A stretch of 64,000 bases of DNA from Mycobacterium angelicum (GCF_002086155.1 NZ_MVHE01000018.1:1-64000); one strand, 5' to 3'; shown: positions 54,306 through 63,602, counted from the first letter of the stretch. Numbers and translations: made by a program. Notes: generated by a model from the sequence alone, not told the origin.

Positions 54306-54763
54306 GATCGGCGCTCCTGCAATAGTCGAGTCATCGTGTCAAGGACCTCCAATCCCCTTGTGAGAGCCTCGATTTGATCGCTGTCAAGCTGGGTTAGCAG
54401 CTCTGACATCAGCGCTCGCCGCGCGGCCCGAGACGCGTCGGCGATCTGTTGGGCGGGTTCGGCCAGCCGCAGCCGGCCGACCCGGCGGTCCGTCTCACCG
54501 GCGGTCCGGACCAGCAACCCGTTGGATACCAGCCGGGAAACCAGGGTGGAGGCGGTGTTGGCCACCAGTCCGAGTTCCGCGGCGGCGGCGCTGACGGAGA
54601 TTCCCGGCTCTCGGCCGACCAGCCACAGCAGCTCGGCCTGCGACTCGCTGAGCTGCACGGACTCGAATCCCCGGCCCGCCGACCGGCGGAGTTGCCGACG
54701 GAATCTGCCGACGACGCGGAACACCTCGGTGACCACGTCAGTGCGGGACTTGATTGTCTCCAT
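54302..54763 (-). CDS. MarR-family regulator
   Basis: 153 residues. Winged helix with SVSAAAAELGLVANTASTLV and wing RTAGETDRRVGRLRL, dimer helices at both ends. First gene of the exporter operon, so probably its ligand-responsive repressor. The palindrome at 54796-54810 lies upstream. Confidence 0.88.
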   Translation of the reverse strand: METIKSRTDVVTEVFRVVGRFRRQLRRSAGRGFESVQLSESQAELLWLVGREPGISVSAAAAELGLVANTASTLVSRLVSNGLLVRTAGETDRRVGRLRLAEPAQQIADASRAARRALMSELLTQLDSDQIEALTRGLEVLDTMTRLLQERRS

Positions 54764-54795
54764 AGATACCTCTGTATACGAGCTAAATGTGTGTA

Positions 54796-54810
54796 CCCGC
54801 TATGTGCGGG
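54796..54810. promoter_or_regulatory. Candidate MarR operator
   Basis: CCCGC-TATGT-GCGGG is an inverted repeat 33 bases upstream of the marR start. Two related motifs, GTATACGAGCTA and CTATACGCGAGCTA, flank it. It could instead be a short terminator for the adjacent phosphodiesterase gene. Confidence 0.4.
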
Positions 54811-54821
54811 CTATACGCGAG

Positions 54822-55319
54822 CTACTTTGTGAGGCGATGGAGGGTCACCTTGGTGAGCGCGCTGTCGTCGACGATCGCGGTCATATAGCTGCAGAAAGGC
54901 TGTTTGCGGCGATCGGTGGGTGAACCCGGGTTGAGTAGCCGCAGGCCAGTTTCGGTGGTCGTGTCCCAGGGGATGTGGCTGTGGCCGAATACCAGCACGT
55001 CAGTGTCCGGGTAAAGGCGCGACATGCGTTTGTCCCGGCCCGTGGTTGGACCCGTCTCATGGACCACGGTGAAGCGCAGGTGCTCAAGTGTCACATCGGC
55101 GCGTTCGGGCAGTCGGTCACGCAGCTGCGGGCCGTCGTTGTTTCCCCAGCACGCCACCAGCCTGTGCGCTTTGGCTTCGAGTTCGTCGAGCAGGTGCGCT
55201 GACACCCAGTCGCCGGCGTGGATGACAACGTCGGCCTCGCTGACCTCGTCCCATACTTGGGCGGGCAGGTCGCGGGCGCGTTTGGGGACGTGGGTGTCGG
55301 CGATCAGCAGCAGCCGCAT
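54822..55319 (-). CDS. YfcE/MJ0936-type metallophosphodiesterase
   Basis: 165 residues from ATG 55319. Motifs: LIADTH, VIHAGDW, CWGNND (N in place of the usual H), and FGHSHIPW. Such proteins hydrolyse phosphodiesters with Mn or Ni. Upstream frame continues to 55391 but is Cys-rich and unlikely. It ends just before the marR promoter region. Confidence 0.85.
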   Translation of the reverse strand: MRLLLIADTHVPKRARDLPAQVWDEVSEADVVIHAGDWVSAHLLDELEAKAHRLVACWGNNDGPQLRDRLPERADVTLEHLRFTVVHETGPTTGRDKRMSRLYPDTDVLVFGHSHIPWDTTTETGLRLLNPGSPTDRRKQPFCSYMTAIVDDSALTKVTLHRLTK

Positions 55320-55415
55320 AAGTTCTATGCATACCCTCGATCGGGCACAGAGGTGAGTGCAAGAGCCGCGTAGCGGGTCGCAGCAGCTCACCTCCGACTA
55401 GCAGAGGAGAGACTT

Positions 55416-55871
55416 ATGCGCACCTTCGAGTCAGTTGCCGACCTCGCGGCCGCCGCGGGCGAGACCATCGGGCAGAGCGACTGGGTGACCATCACGCAGG
55501 AGGACGTCAATCTGTTCGCCGATGCGACGGGCGATCACCAATGGATTCACGTCGACCCGGAACGAGCGGCCAAGGGTCCGTTCGGCACCACCATCGCCCA
55601 CGGCTTCATGACATTGTCGCTGTTGCCGCGGCTGCAGCATGACATGTACACCGTCAAGGGCATCAAGCTGGCAATCAACTACGGGCTCAACAAGGTTCGC
55701 TTTCCCGCTCCGGTTCCGGTGGGATCCCGGGTGCGCGCGCAGAGTTCGTTGGTGAGCGTCGAAGACGTCGGCAACGGTGCGGTGCAGGCGATCGTGGCGA
55801 CCACCGTCGAGGTGGAAGGGTCGGCCAAGCCGGCTTGTGTGGCGGAAAGCGTCGTTCGCTACATCACGTGA
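55416..55871 (+). CDS. htdZ: (R)-specific enoyl-CoA hydratase HtdZ
   Basis: 151 residues, GGAGAG before the ATG. Single hot-dog domain with the MaoC-type catalytic pair Asp and His in ADATGDHQWIHVDPERA, then GTTIAHGFMTLSLLP. It hydrates 2-enoyl-CoA to (R)-3-hydroxyacyl-CoA. Matches the gene I recall as Rv0130. Confidence 0.92.
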   Translation: MRTFESVADLAAAAGETIGQSDWVTITQEDVNLFADATGDHQWIHVDPERAAKGPFGTTIAHGFMTLSLLPRLQHDMYTVKGIKLAINYGLNKVRFPAPVPVGSRVRAQSSLVSVEDVGNGAVQAIVATTVEVEGSAKPACVAESVVRYIT

Positions 55872-55897
55872 GGGGTCGGGTTCGCGGCCGCGAGATA

Positions 55898-55940
55898 TAA
55901 ACCAGGGCTGTACTTTTCGGCGTGTCGTGTGCCTGGTTTA
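55898..55940. terminator. Inverted repeat between convergent htdZ and fadE1
   Basis: TAAACCAGG (55898-55906) and CCTGGTTTA (55932-55940) form a perfect 9-bp inverted repeat with a 25-base spacer. Its place between two convergent genes suits a bidirectional terminator, although the loop is long. Confidence 0.45.
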
Positions 55941-55961
55941 CGTGTCGCGGAGCTACAGCGA

Positions 55962-57257
55962 TCAGAATTCGGCAATCGCGTGCTCGAGGCGTTCGGCTAG
56001 CCGCGCCTCGGCGTCGGCCCGTCGGGTCGGTATGTGCTGAGACGGGAAAGGCGTAGTCACCGGCTGGTATTCACGCAATGTCCGACGAGCGACCGTCATC
56101 TTGTGCAGTTCGGTGGCACCGTCGGCGATGCCCAGTGATTCGGCGGCGACCATCATCTTGACGAACGGCATCTCGTCGGAGACGCCGAGGGCGCCATGCA
56201 GGTGCATGGCCCGCTGCACCACATCGTGAAGCACTTGCGGCATAGCGACTTTCACCGCGGCAATGTCGCGGCGCACCTTCTGGTAGTCGTGATGCTTGTC
56301 GATCAGCCACGCGGTGCGCAGCACCAGCAACCGGAACTGCTCGATCTGGATCCAGCTGTCGGCGACCTTCTCCTGCGTCATTTGAAAGTCGGACAACCGC
56401 CCGTGCCTGGTCTGCCGCGACACCGCGCGCTCACACATCATGTCAAATGCTCTGCGCGCCAGGGCGATCGTGCGCATCGCATGGTGTATCCGGCCGCCGC
56501 CGAGGCGCGTTTGCGCGATCATGAACGCCTGGCCCTCGCCGCCGAGCACATGATCGGCCGGCACCCGGACGTCGTTGTAGCGCACATAGCCGTGGCTGGC
56601 GTGCTTGGATGACTCGGCGCCCACCCCGACATTGCGCACGATCTCGATCCCCGGTGTCTCTCCCGGGACGATGAACAGTGACATTTTCTCGTAGGTGTGC
56701 ACGTCGGGGTTGGTGACCGCCATGACGATGAAGAACGACGCGTTCTTGGCGTTGGTGGAAAACCACTTCTCCCCGTTGATGATCCAGTCATCCCCGTCGC
56801 GCGTCGCGGCCGTCACGAACAAACCGGGGTCCGAACCGCCCTGCGGTTCGGTCATCGAATAGCACGAGGTGATTTCGCCGTCGAGCAGCGGCTGCAGATA
56901 GCGGGCCTTCTGCTCGGCGGTGCCGAACAGCGCCAAGATCTCGGCGTTGCCCGAGTCGGGCGCCTGACAGCCGAAAACAGAGGGCGCCCACCGCGACCGT
57001 CCCAGGATCTCGTTGAGCAGGGCCAGCTTGACCTGCCCGAAGCCCTGCCCACCGAGATCGGGACGCAGGTGTGCGGCCCACAGTCCCTGGTCCTTCACCT
57101 GTTGCTGCAACGGCCGCAGGATCGCCATCATCTCGGCGTTCTTCTTGTCGTACGGATCAAGGGCGACCAAATCGAGCGGTTCGAGTTCGTCGACCATGAA
57201 TTTCTCGACCCAGTCCAGCTTCGCCTGATATTCCGGATCAGTTTCGAAGTCCCACAC
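55962..57257 (-). CDS. fadE1: Acyl-CoA dehydrogenase FadE1
   Basis: 431 residues, GTG start. Flavin enzyme introducing a 2,3-double bond in acyl-CoA. CYSMTEPQGGSDP and NGEKWFSTNA are the family flavin- and substrate-site motifs, and MHLHGALGVSDEMP is the C-terminal one. It resembles the ACAD10/11-like subgroup. Matches Rv0131c by position. Confidence 0.92.
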   Translation of the reverse strand: MWDFETDPEYQAKLDWVEKFMVDELEPLDLVALDPYDKKNAEMMAILRPLQQQVKDQGLWAAHLRPDLGGQGFGQVKLALLNEILGRSRWAPSVFGCQAPDSGNAEILALFGTAEQKARYLQPLLDGEITSCYSMTEPQGGSDPGLFVTAATRDGDDWIINGEKWFSTNAKNASFFIVMAVTNPDVHTYEKMSLFIVPGETPGIEIVRNVGVGAESSKHASHGYVRYNDVRVPADHVLGGEGQAFMIAQTRLGGGRIHHAMRTIALARRAFDMMCERAVSRQTRHGRLSDFQMTQEKVADSWIQIEQFRLLVLRTAWLIDKHHDYQKVRRDIAAVKVAMPQVLHDVVQRAMHLHGALGVSDEMPFVKMMVAAESLGIADGATELHKMTVARRTLREYQPVTTPFPSQHIPTRRADAEARLAERLEHAIAEF

Positions 57258-57339
57258 TTCTCGGCAACCGTTCCCCGGCGCACCGTTGCACCGGCATCGT
57301 GAATCCCTGTGGATGGAGTCACACCATCGTAGTTGCGAT

Positions 57340-58041
57340 TCAGTTCTCGTTGCCGCGGGTGTCTATCACCCGTTGCGCGACGTCGACGAGCTTGTTCTGG
57401 CTCTCCTGCGACAGCGCCCGCATCATGTCGAAGGCGCGGACCTCGTCGACGCCGTAGCGCTCCATGATGATGCCCTTGGCCTGACCGATGCGGTCCCTAC
57501 TGGCCAGCGCCGACTCCATTTGTTCGCCGTGGCGTCCGGCCATGATCGCCGCGGCGGCATGCGCTGCCAGCACAGCGCCAACGGTTTCGGCGTCGGTGTC
57601 CCACACGTTGGGCTGCAAACCGAACAGGTTGAGCGCACCTGCCGTACGGTCAGCGGTGTACAGCTTGAACGAGAGGCTGCTCAGGACGCCCAATTCGACG
57701 GCGGCCGGTGCATATTGCGGCCAGCGCCGCTCGCTACGCAGATCGTCGGACCGGACAACCGTTGTCTGTAGAGCCGCCTCGGCGCAGGGTCCTTCGTTGA
57801 ATTCGTGCTGCAGGGCGTCCAGCTGCTCGGCCAAGCTGTCGGTGTCTGCCAGCGATTCGAACTGTCCGCCCTTGCGTACCAGCAGCACTCCCGCGACGTC
57901 GGCGCCCGGTATGAGCTCCACCGCCGCGGCCGTCACGTCGGAAAGGACCTGCTCAAGTTTTCGGGGTGCGGCTATTGCGCGGGCCAGCTGGGCCATGCGC
58001 AACGCCAGCTGGTGCCTGCCGTCCGGAGCTGATGGGTCCAT
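57340..58041 (-). CDS. GAF-ANTAR RNA-binding antiterminator
   Basis: 233 residues. Residues 20-165 form a GAF sensor domain (PGADVAGVLLVRKGG, EGPCAEA, SLSFKLY). The C-terminus is an ANTAR domain (SALASRDRIGQAKGIIMERYGVDEVRAFDMMRAL with its key A-K-G-I-x-M core). ANTAR proteins bind paired RNA hairpins to stop termination. The signal is unknown. Confidence 0.88.
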   Translation of the reverse strand: MDPSAPDGRHQLALRMAQLARAIAAPRKLEQVLSDVTAAAVELIPGADVAGVLLVRKGGQFESLADTDSLAEQLDALQHEFNEGPCAEAALQTTVVRSDDLRSERRWPQYAPAAVELGVLSSLSFKLYTADRTAGALNLFGLQPNVWDTDAETVGAVLAAHAAAAIMAGRHGEQMESALASRDRIGQAKGIIMERYGVDEVRAFDMMRALSQESQNKLVDVAQRVIDTRGNEN

Positions 58042-58149
58042 GGTTTTCCAGTCTTGCCCCTGCGCGCCCCGGTCAGCAAGCCCGGCCGCGTCGTGTGTCC
58101 AGAAACGTCTTAGTCCAAAGACGTTGTGTTGAAAGCAGATTCGGATTGA

Positions 58150-58414
58150 TCAGGCTAACTTGGGTAAAACATTTGTGCGGTAATACTCGATGGCGATAAG
58201 CGGGTCGTCCTGCGTGAAGTGCACGAAGGGGACGGCGCCGGTGTCCAGCACCGCTTGTATCGCGCTGATATGGGTTGCCGGGTCGGTGCCGACGGTCCAA
58301 TTGGCGAGCACCCATTCCCGGCTCGTTCGTGCATGCGCCGGATGATCCGGCAGCGGTGACCGCGCCGATTCCTGCCGCAATACGGCCGAGTGCTCGCCGC
58401 GAGATGCCGGTCAC
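58150..58414 (-). pseudogene. fgd2: fgd2 remnant (F420-dependent hydroxymycolate dehydrogenase)
   Basis: From GTG 58414 the frame gives TGISRRALGRIAAGIGA and a lipobox-like SSGAC, the twin-arginine lipoprotein N-terminus of Fgd2. Around 58310-58330 the reading jumps to another frame that encodes the Fgd2 C-terminus: EWVLANWTVGTDPATHIS, AVPFVHFTQDDP, YYRTNVLPKLA, with stop at 58150-58152. About 265 middle codons are gone along with the F420 site, so the enzyme is lost. Position between fadE1 and Rv0133 is as in M. tuberculosis. Confidence 0.85.
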
Positions 58415-58453
58415 CGGGCGTTAGTACCCGGCGCGCACGATCCCATACGTTCC

Positions 58454-58539
58454 GCCCGGCTGCGCCGGCCTCGCGATCGCCACTCGCATGATGGTGGCGA
58501 CCCGCTTCGCCCGGCTGCGCCGGCCTCGCGATCGCCACT
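58454..58539. repeat. Two 31-bp direct repeats, 55-bp period
   Basis: 58454-58484 and 58509-58539 are identical over 31 bases (beginning GCCCGGCTGCGCC). The unit resembles GC-rich intergenic repeats of mycobacteria of the MIRU type. It sits between the fgd2 remnant and the acetyltransferase. Confidence 0.85.
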
Positions 58540-58551
58540 AGCCTCTCCTGT

Positions 58552-59157
58552 GTGAGACCGCAGGCGCGCCCCGCACACAAAGCAGATGTCCGCGAACTGT
58601 CACGAACCATGGGCCGCGCGTTCTACGACGACCTCGTGATGATGTGGATACTTCCCGACGACAGCACCCGGCTCGCGCATCTGCGCCGTTTGTTCGCGAC
58701 CATCACTCGCCACCACCATCTGGGCGGCGGCGGCGTAGAAGTGGCGTGCGACGGGCCTGCCATCGGCGCGGCGGCACTGTGGGATCCGCCCGGGAAATGG
58801 CAGGAATCGCGCTGGTCGCAGCTTGCGCAGACGCCGGCGTTTCTGCGGGTGTTCGGCCTGCAGACGGCGGCGGCGCGCAGCGTGCAGGAGCTGATGAAGC
58901 GGGCGCATCCCGAAGAACCGCACTGGTACCTCGCTGCCATCGGCAGCGACCCGAACGTGCGGGGCAAAGGCTTCGGTCAGGCCTTGCTTCGCTCGCGCCT
59001 GGACCGCGTGGACGCCGAACACGCCCCTGCCTACCTGGAGTCGACGAAGCCCGAAAATGTGCCGTATTACCAACGGTTCGGCTTCGACGTGACCGGCGAG
59101 ATCGTACTGCCCGACGGCGGGCCGTCGATGTGGCCGATGTGGCGCCAACCGCGGTAA
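58552..59157 (+). CDS. GNAT-family N-acetyltransferase
   Basis: 201 residues, GTG start; the gene I recall as Rv0133. The acetyl-CoA site is the segment IGSDPNVRGKGFGQALLRSRL, with Q/R-x-x-G-x-G/A as GKGFGQA. Late TKPENVPYYQRFGFDVTGE is typical of GNAT motif B. Substrate unknown. Confidence 0.87.
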   Translation: MRPQARPAHKADVRELSRTMGRAFYDDLVMMWILPDDSTRLAHLRRLFATITRHHHLGGGGVEVACDGPAIGAAALWDPPGKWQESRWSQLAQTPAFLRVFGLQTAAARSVQELMKRAHPEEPHWYLAAIGSDPNVRGKGFGQALLRSRLDRVDAEHAPAYLESTKPENVPYYQRFGFDVTGEIVLPDGGPSMWPMWRQPR

Positions 59158-59206
59158 CCGACACGGCCAGGGTTTAGCTGTCCAATCCCGCGGGCAACCG
59201 TGGCTG

Positions 59207-59560
59207 ATGGCTACTGGTGATCTGGTCGATCCCGCTGACTTGCCCGAAGAAGGCGGCCCAGGCGATACGTTGAACCCCAGCGAGTCCAGCGACTCCGACG
59301 AGGTGCGCAATGACGACGGTGACATCGTCGTCGATCCCCCAGAGGGCTGGAGCGAAGCCGACAAGTTTGGCATGACCGCGCGGGAAGCGCGTGAAGGAGA
59401 ATCCCTCGATCGCCGGCTCGCCGCCGAGGAACCCGAGGAAACCCAACACGGGGTTCCGGCTGGCGACCCGATTGAGTCCACGTCTGGGCGCGCGCATCGC
59501 GGCCAGATCGAAGACGCCCCCGAGGACGGGGAATCGCTGTTCGACGTCGTTGATGAATGA
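59207..59560 (+). CDS. Acidic DUF5709-type protein upstream of katE
   Basis: 117 residues, about one third Asp/Glu, with no hydrophobic core and probably disordered. GWSEADKFGMTAREAREGESLDRRLAAEEP is the most conserved-looking part. It ends 21 bases before katE, so the two probably form an operon, perhaps a stress-response unit. Confidence 0.75.
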   Translation: MATGDLVDPADLPEEGGPGDTLNPSESSDSDEVRNDDGDIVVDPPEGWSEADKFGMTAREAREGESLDRRLAAEEPEETQHGVPAGDPIESTSGRAHRGQIEDAPEDGESLFDVVDE

Positions 59561-59581
59561 GGGCCGAAGGAGGAGGACGAA

Positions 59582-61690
59582 ATGGCAGCCGAAGATCGAA
59601 ATCCGAAGCAGCAACAACTCGACGAGTACCGGGTGAACCGAGAATCCGGCTACCTGACCACTCAACAGGGTGTCCGCGTCGACCACACCGACGACGCCCT
59701 GTCGGCCGGCCAACGCGGCCCGACATTGCTCGAAGACTTCCACGCCCGCGAGAAGATCACCCACTTCGACCACGAACGCATCCCCGAACGAGTGGTACAT
59801 GCCCGCGGCGCGGGCGCCTACGGATACTTCGAGCCCTATGACGATTCCCTTGCCGAATACACCGCCGCGAAGTTCCTGACCACGCCGGGTCAACAGACCC
59901 CGGTCTTCGTTCGGTTCTCCACTGTCGCCGGTTCGCGAGGATCGGCCGACACCGTGCGCGACGTACGCGGTTTCGCCACCAAGTTCTATACGGCCCACGG
60001 CAACTACGATTTGGTCGGCAACAACTTCCCCGTCTTCTTCATCCAGGACGGCATCAAGTTTCCCGACCTCGTCCACGCGGTTAAACCCGAGCCGCACAAC
60101 GAAATTCCGCAGGCGCAGTCGGCGCACGACACGCTGTGGGATTTCGTTTCGCTGCAGCCGGAGACGCTGCACACGATCATGTGGTTGATGTCAGATCGCG
60201 CCTTGCCGCGCAGCTACCGGATGATGCAGGGCTTCGGCGTGCACACGTTCCGTCTAGTCAATGCCGAAGGCACCGGCACCTTCGTGAAGTTTCACTGGAA
60301 GCCCCGCCTGGGTGTGCACTCACTTGTCTGGGACGAATGTCAGAAGGTCGCCGGCAAAGACCCCGACTTCAACCGGCGCGACCTCTGGGAAGCCATTGAA
60401 GCCGGCCAGTACCCCGAATGGGAGCTGGGAGTGCAACTGGTTCCGGAAAGCGATGAGTTCAACTTCGAGTTCGATCTGCTCGACGCCACGAAAATCATTC
60501 CCGAGGAACAGGTTCCGGTGCGCCCGGTCGGCAAGATGGTGCTCAACCGCAACCCGGACAACTTCTTCGCCGAAACCGAGCAGGTGGCCTTCCACACCGC
60601 CAACGTGGTGCCCGGCATCGACTTCACCAACGACCCGCTACTGCAATTCCGCAATTTCTCCTACCTCGACACTCAGCTGATCCGGCTGGGCGGACCGAAC
60701 TTCGCCCAACTCCCAGTCAATCGGCCGGTGGCCGACGTGCACACCAACCAGCACGACGGCTACGGCCAATTCGCCATTCCGCAAGGCAGATCCAGCTATT
60801 TCAAGAATACGATCGGCGGCGGCTGCCCCGCCCTGGCCGACGAGGACGTCTTCCGGCATTACACCGAGAAGGTCGACGGCCACAAGATCCGCCAGCGCGC
60901 CGAGAGCTTCCAGGATCACTACAGCCAGGCCCGGATGTTCTGGAAGAGCATGTCGCCGGTGGAGGCCAAACACATCGTCGCCGCATACGCTTTCGAGCTG
61001 GGCAAGGTGGAAGTGCCCGAAATCCGTTCCCGCGTAGTCGATCAACTGAACCTCGTCGACCACGATCTAGCGGTTCAGGTGGCCGGCGAACTGGGGTTGC
61101 CCGCACCCGACGAGCAGCCCGTCGACGACAAATTGCCCGAATCCCCGGCACTTTCGCAACTGAACACCGCGACCGACAGCATCGAGTCGCGCAAGATCGC
61201 CGTGCTGGCCGCCGACGGTGTCGATGTGGTCGGCACCCAGCGGTTCATCGACGCGATGCGCCAACGCGGCGCCATAGCCGAAGTGCTGGCCCCGAAGGCG
61301 GGCGGCACTCTGGCCGGCGGATCCGGCGGCGAACTGCCTGTGGACCGCGCGATCACCACGATGTCGTCGGTGCTCTACGACGCCGTGGTGGTGCCATGCG
61401 GACCGGATTCGGTGGCAACACTTGGCGCCGATGGCTATGCCATGCACTTCATCACCGAGGCCTACAAGCACCTCAAGGCGGTGGGGGCCTTCGGCGCGGG
61501 TGTCGACCTGCTGCGCAAGGCGGGCGTGGATGAGCAGCTTGCCGACGACACGAATGTCGTTGTGGCCAAAGGCGTTGTCTCGACCGCTGCGGCTGTCGAC
61601 GACCTTTCCGAGGAGTTCATGGAAAGCTTCGCCGCCGCCTTGGCCAAGCACCGCGCCTGGGAACGGGAGACCGACGCCGTACCGGCGTAG
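59582..61690 (+). CDS. katE: Large-subunit catalase KatE (HPII type)
   Basis: 702 residues, GGAGGAGGACGAA before ATG. Heme catalase core: [15 protein letters not shown] with the distal His, [11 protein letters not shown], and [13 protein letters not shown] with the distal Asn. Residues after about 520 form the flavodoxin-like C-terminal domain of HPII enzymes ([16 protein letters not shown]). Degrades hydrogen peroxide without the peroxidase activity of KatG. Confidence 0.95.
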   Translation: MAAEDRNPKQQQLDEYRVNRESGYLTTQQGVRVDHTDDALSAGQRGPTLLEDFHAREKITHFDHERIPERVVHARGAGAYGYFEPYDDSLAEYTAAKFLTTPGQQTPVFVRFSTVAGSRGSADTVRDVRGFATKFYTAHGNYDLVGNNFPVFFIQDGIKFPDLVHAVKPEPHNEIPQAQSAHDTLWDFVSLQPETLHTIMWLMSDRALPRSYRMMQGFGVHTFRLVNAEGTGTFVKFHWKPRLGVHSLVWDECQKVAGKDPDFNRRDLWEAIEAGQYPEWELGVQLVPESDEFNFEFDLLDATKIIPEEQVPVRPVGKMVLNRNPDNFFAETEQVAFHTANVVPGIDFTNDPLLQFRNFSYLDTQLIRLGGPNFAQLPVNRPVADVHTNQHDGYGQFAIPQGRSSYFKNTIGGGCPALADEDVFRHYTEKVDGHKIRQRAESFQDHYSQARMFWKSMSPVEAKHIVAAYAFELGKVEVPEIRSRVVDQLNLVDHDLAVQVAGELGLPAPDEQPVDDKLPESPALSQLNTATDSIESRKIAVLAADGVDVVGTQRFIDAMRQRGAIAEVLAPKAGGTLAGGSGGELPVDRAITTMSSVLYDAVVVPCGPDSVATLGADGYAMHFITEAYKHLKAVGAFGAGVDLLRKAGVDEQLADDTNVVVAKGVVSTAAAVDDLSEEFMESFAAALAKHRAWERETDAVPA

Positions 61691-61693
61691 CGA

Positions 61694-62368
61694 TCAGGGT
61701 TTGCTTTTCCAGCCGGCGACGCCGATTGCGATCATCCGCAACTGCTTGACGGCGATCCGCCTGATCTCCTCTAGCGCCTCGGCGCTCTGGGCGTCTTCGA
61801 TGGCCTCGGCGATCACGATCATCGCGTTGACGAAAAGCGTCGCCAGGACATTCAGGTCTTCGGTGCTCCAGGCGTTCAGTCCGGGGAAGCGAGCCAGGTC
61901 GGTGGCCAACTCGGAGGTGATCAACCGAATCTCGGTGCGGATGGCATAGCGCAGTACCGTCACGCCGCTGGAGCGTTCCCGGCCGATCAGCCGCCAGTGC
62001 TCGCGTCGTTCGGCGACGCTGCCGACCAGGATCTCCACCGACGACTCGATCACCCGGTTGGGGTCCAGCTTGCCGGCCCGCGCACCTCGCAATGTGTCGC
62101 GCAGCGTGCGAAATGACTCGTCGATCAGAACCAGCCCCAGAGCTTCCATCGACTCGAAGTGCCGGTAGAACGCCGCCGGCACGATCCCAGCCTCACGGGT
62201 CACCTCCCGCAGGCTCAAACCGCTGAAGCTGCGGTCGTTGAGCAGCTTGAGCGCGGCAGCGATGATCGCGCGCCGGGTGGCTTCCTTGCGCTCCTCGCGC
62301 GATGGCGTGTTGCGGGAACGGTCCCGCCCGGAGCGCTGCGAACGTGAGCTAGGAGTACGATCGTTCAC
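61694..62368 (-). CDS. TetR-family regulator, probable repressor of the desaturase genes
   Basis: 224 residues from GTG 62368. HTH in the N-terminus (SLREVTREAGIVPAAFYRHF), then a ligand domain of the fatty-acid-responsive type (HWRLIGRERSSGVTVLR), as in DesT-like repressors. Divergent from a ferredoxin reductase and desA3. The palindrome TTCAC-TGT-GTGAA at 62364-62376 overlaps its own start codon, suggesting autorepression. Confidence 0.85.
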   Translation of the reverse strand: MNDRTPSSRSQRSGRDRSRNTPSREERKEATRRAIIAAALKLLNDRSFSGLSLREVTREAGIVPAAFYRHFESMEALGLVLIDESFRTLRDTLRGARAGKLDPNRVIESSVEILVGSVAERREHWRLIGRERSSGVTVLRYAIRTEIRLITSELATDLARFPGLNAWSTEDLNVLATLFVNAMIVIAEAIEDAQSAEALEEIRRIAVKQLRMIAIGVAGWKSKP

Positions 62369-62446
62369 TGTGTGAACCCTACCACAGAGCTGCAAAAAAA
62401 CCTTGACGACCTGCAGCCTCGCGTCGCACTGTGTACATATGTTCAC
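62364..62446. promoter_or_regulatory. Divergent operator region of the TetR gene and desaturase operon
   Basis: TTCAC-TGT-GTGAA (62364-62376) is a perfect palindrome. GTGTACAT-ATGTTCAC (62431-62446) is an imperfect one (one mismatch per arm). The octamer CACTGTGT occurs in both, 61 bases apart. The first covers the TetR start codon and the second the reductase start codon. Confidence 0.6.
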
Positions 62447-63515
62447 TCAAACTTTGAAGAAGCGAGTCCTGGGTTCCGACCTGGTCGACCTGCTCACTGG
62501 CCCACATGGCGTCGACCGCTACACCGAACTGGTCGCGCCCACCTGGACGCTGGGCGAAGCCCGCGCCAAGATCGTCGACGTGCGTCGGACGACGCCGCGC
62601 AGCGTCACCCTGACACTTGCACCCAATGCCGCCTTCACCGATCGCTACACGGTCAGGGCCGGGCAGTTCGTCAATGTGACGCTCGAAATCGACGGTCGCA
62701 TGCACTCGCGGTGCTATTCGCCGGCAAACGTCGAAGGCGGCACCGAACTCGAGTTGACCATTGGTGTGCACGACGGCGGCCTGGTCTCGACCCACTTGTA
62801 TGAGCGGGCGCGCCGCGGCATGGTCGTCGGCCTGGACGGTGTCGGCGGAGACTTCGTGCTGCCGGTGCAGCGGCCGCGACGGATTCTGTTCGTCTCCGGC
62901 GGCAGCGGCATCACGCCGGTAATGGCAATGCTGCGCACCCTGGTGGCCGAGCGTCATGTCCGATACCGGGGCGGCGAGATCGCGTTCGTGCATTACGCGC
63001 GAAGCGCCGCGGAAGCCTGCTATCGGGACGAGCTGGCGGCCATGCGCGGCGTGCGGGTGCTGTACGGATTCACGCGATCGGGCTCGGGTGATCTCGTCGG
63101 CCGCTTCGGCGCCGACCACCTGGCCGCGGCCATGCCGTCCGGGCCGGATGCGGTGTTCGTCTGTGGCCCAGCGTCTTTGGTCGAAGCGGTACGTGAGCAT
63201 TGCGAGAATGTCTACCACGAGAGCTTTGTGCCGCCGGTGCTCGACGTGCCGGAAGACCCGTCGGGCGGCCGAATCACATTCGCCGAGAGCGCCGTTGACG
63301 TCGTCGACGACGGGCGCTCACTGCTCGAACAAGCCGAATCGGCCGGTCTCGCACCGCAGAACGGCTGCCGGATGGGCATCTGCCACACCTGCACCCGGCG
63401 CAAGACCTCCGGCACGGTGCGCAATCTGATCACCGGTGCCGTATCGACCGCACCCGACGAGGACGTGCAGATCTGCGTGTCCGTCCCCGTCGGCGACGTC
63501 GACTTAGCCCTTTAA
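62439..63515 (+). CDS. Ferredoxin/flavodoxin reductase partner of DesA3
   Basis: 358 residues. An FAD domain (GQFVNVTLEIDGRMHSRCYSP with R-x-Y-S), an NAD domain (FVSGGSGITPVMAMLRTL) and a C-terminal plant-type [2Fe-2S] domain (CRMGICHTCTRRK, with a fourth Cys in VQICVS). It passes electrons from NADPH to the desaturase, the job I recall for Rv3230c. 87 bases before desA3 in the same direction. Confidence 0.92.
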   Translation: MFTQTLKKRVLGSDLVDLLTGPHGVDRYTELVAPTWTLGEARAKIVDVRRTTPRSVTLTLAPNAAFTDRYTVRAGQFVNVTLEIDGRMHSRCYSPANVEGGTELELTIGVHDGGLVSTHLYERARRGMVVGLDGVGGDFVLPVQRPRRILFVSGGSGITPVMAMLRTLVAERHVRYRGGEIAFVHYARSAAEACYRDELAAMRGVRVLYGFTRSGSGDLVGRFGADHLAAAMPSGPDAVFVCGPASLVEAVREHCENVYHESFVPPVLDVPEDPSGGRITFAESAVDVVDDGRSLLEQAESAGLAPQNGCRMGICHTCTRRKTSGTVRNLITGAVSTAPDEDVQICVSVPVGDVDLAL

Positions 63516-63527
63516 CCAAAGCGCGAG

Positions 63528-63575
63528 TGTGAGTCTGGCGACGGCCGCACGGCGTTTCGCGTCGCCAGATTCACA
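63528..63575 (+). terminator. 16-bp hairpin between reductase and desA3
   Basis: 63528-63543 pairs with 63560-63575 in a 16-bp stem with one G-U pair and a 16-base loop. It has no U tract. It may reduce desA3 read-through, or be a dispersed intergenic repeat. Confidence 0.55.
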
Positions 63576-63602
63576 GTCGCGGTAGAACCGGGAGGAAAAG
63601 CC

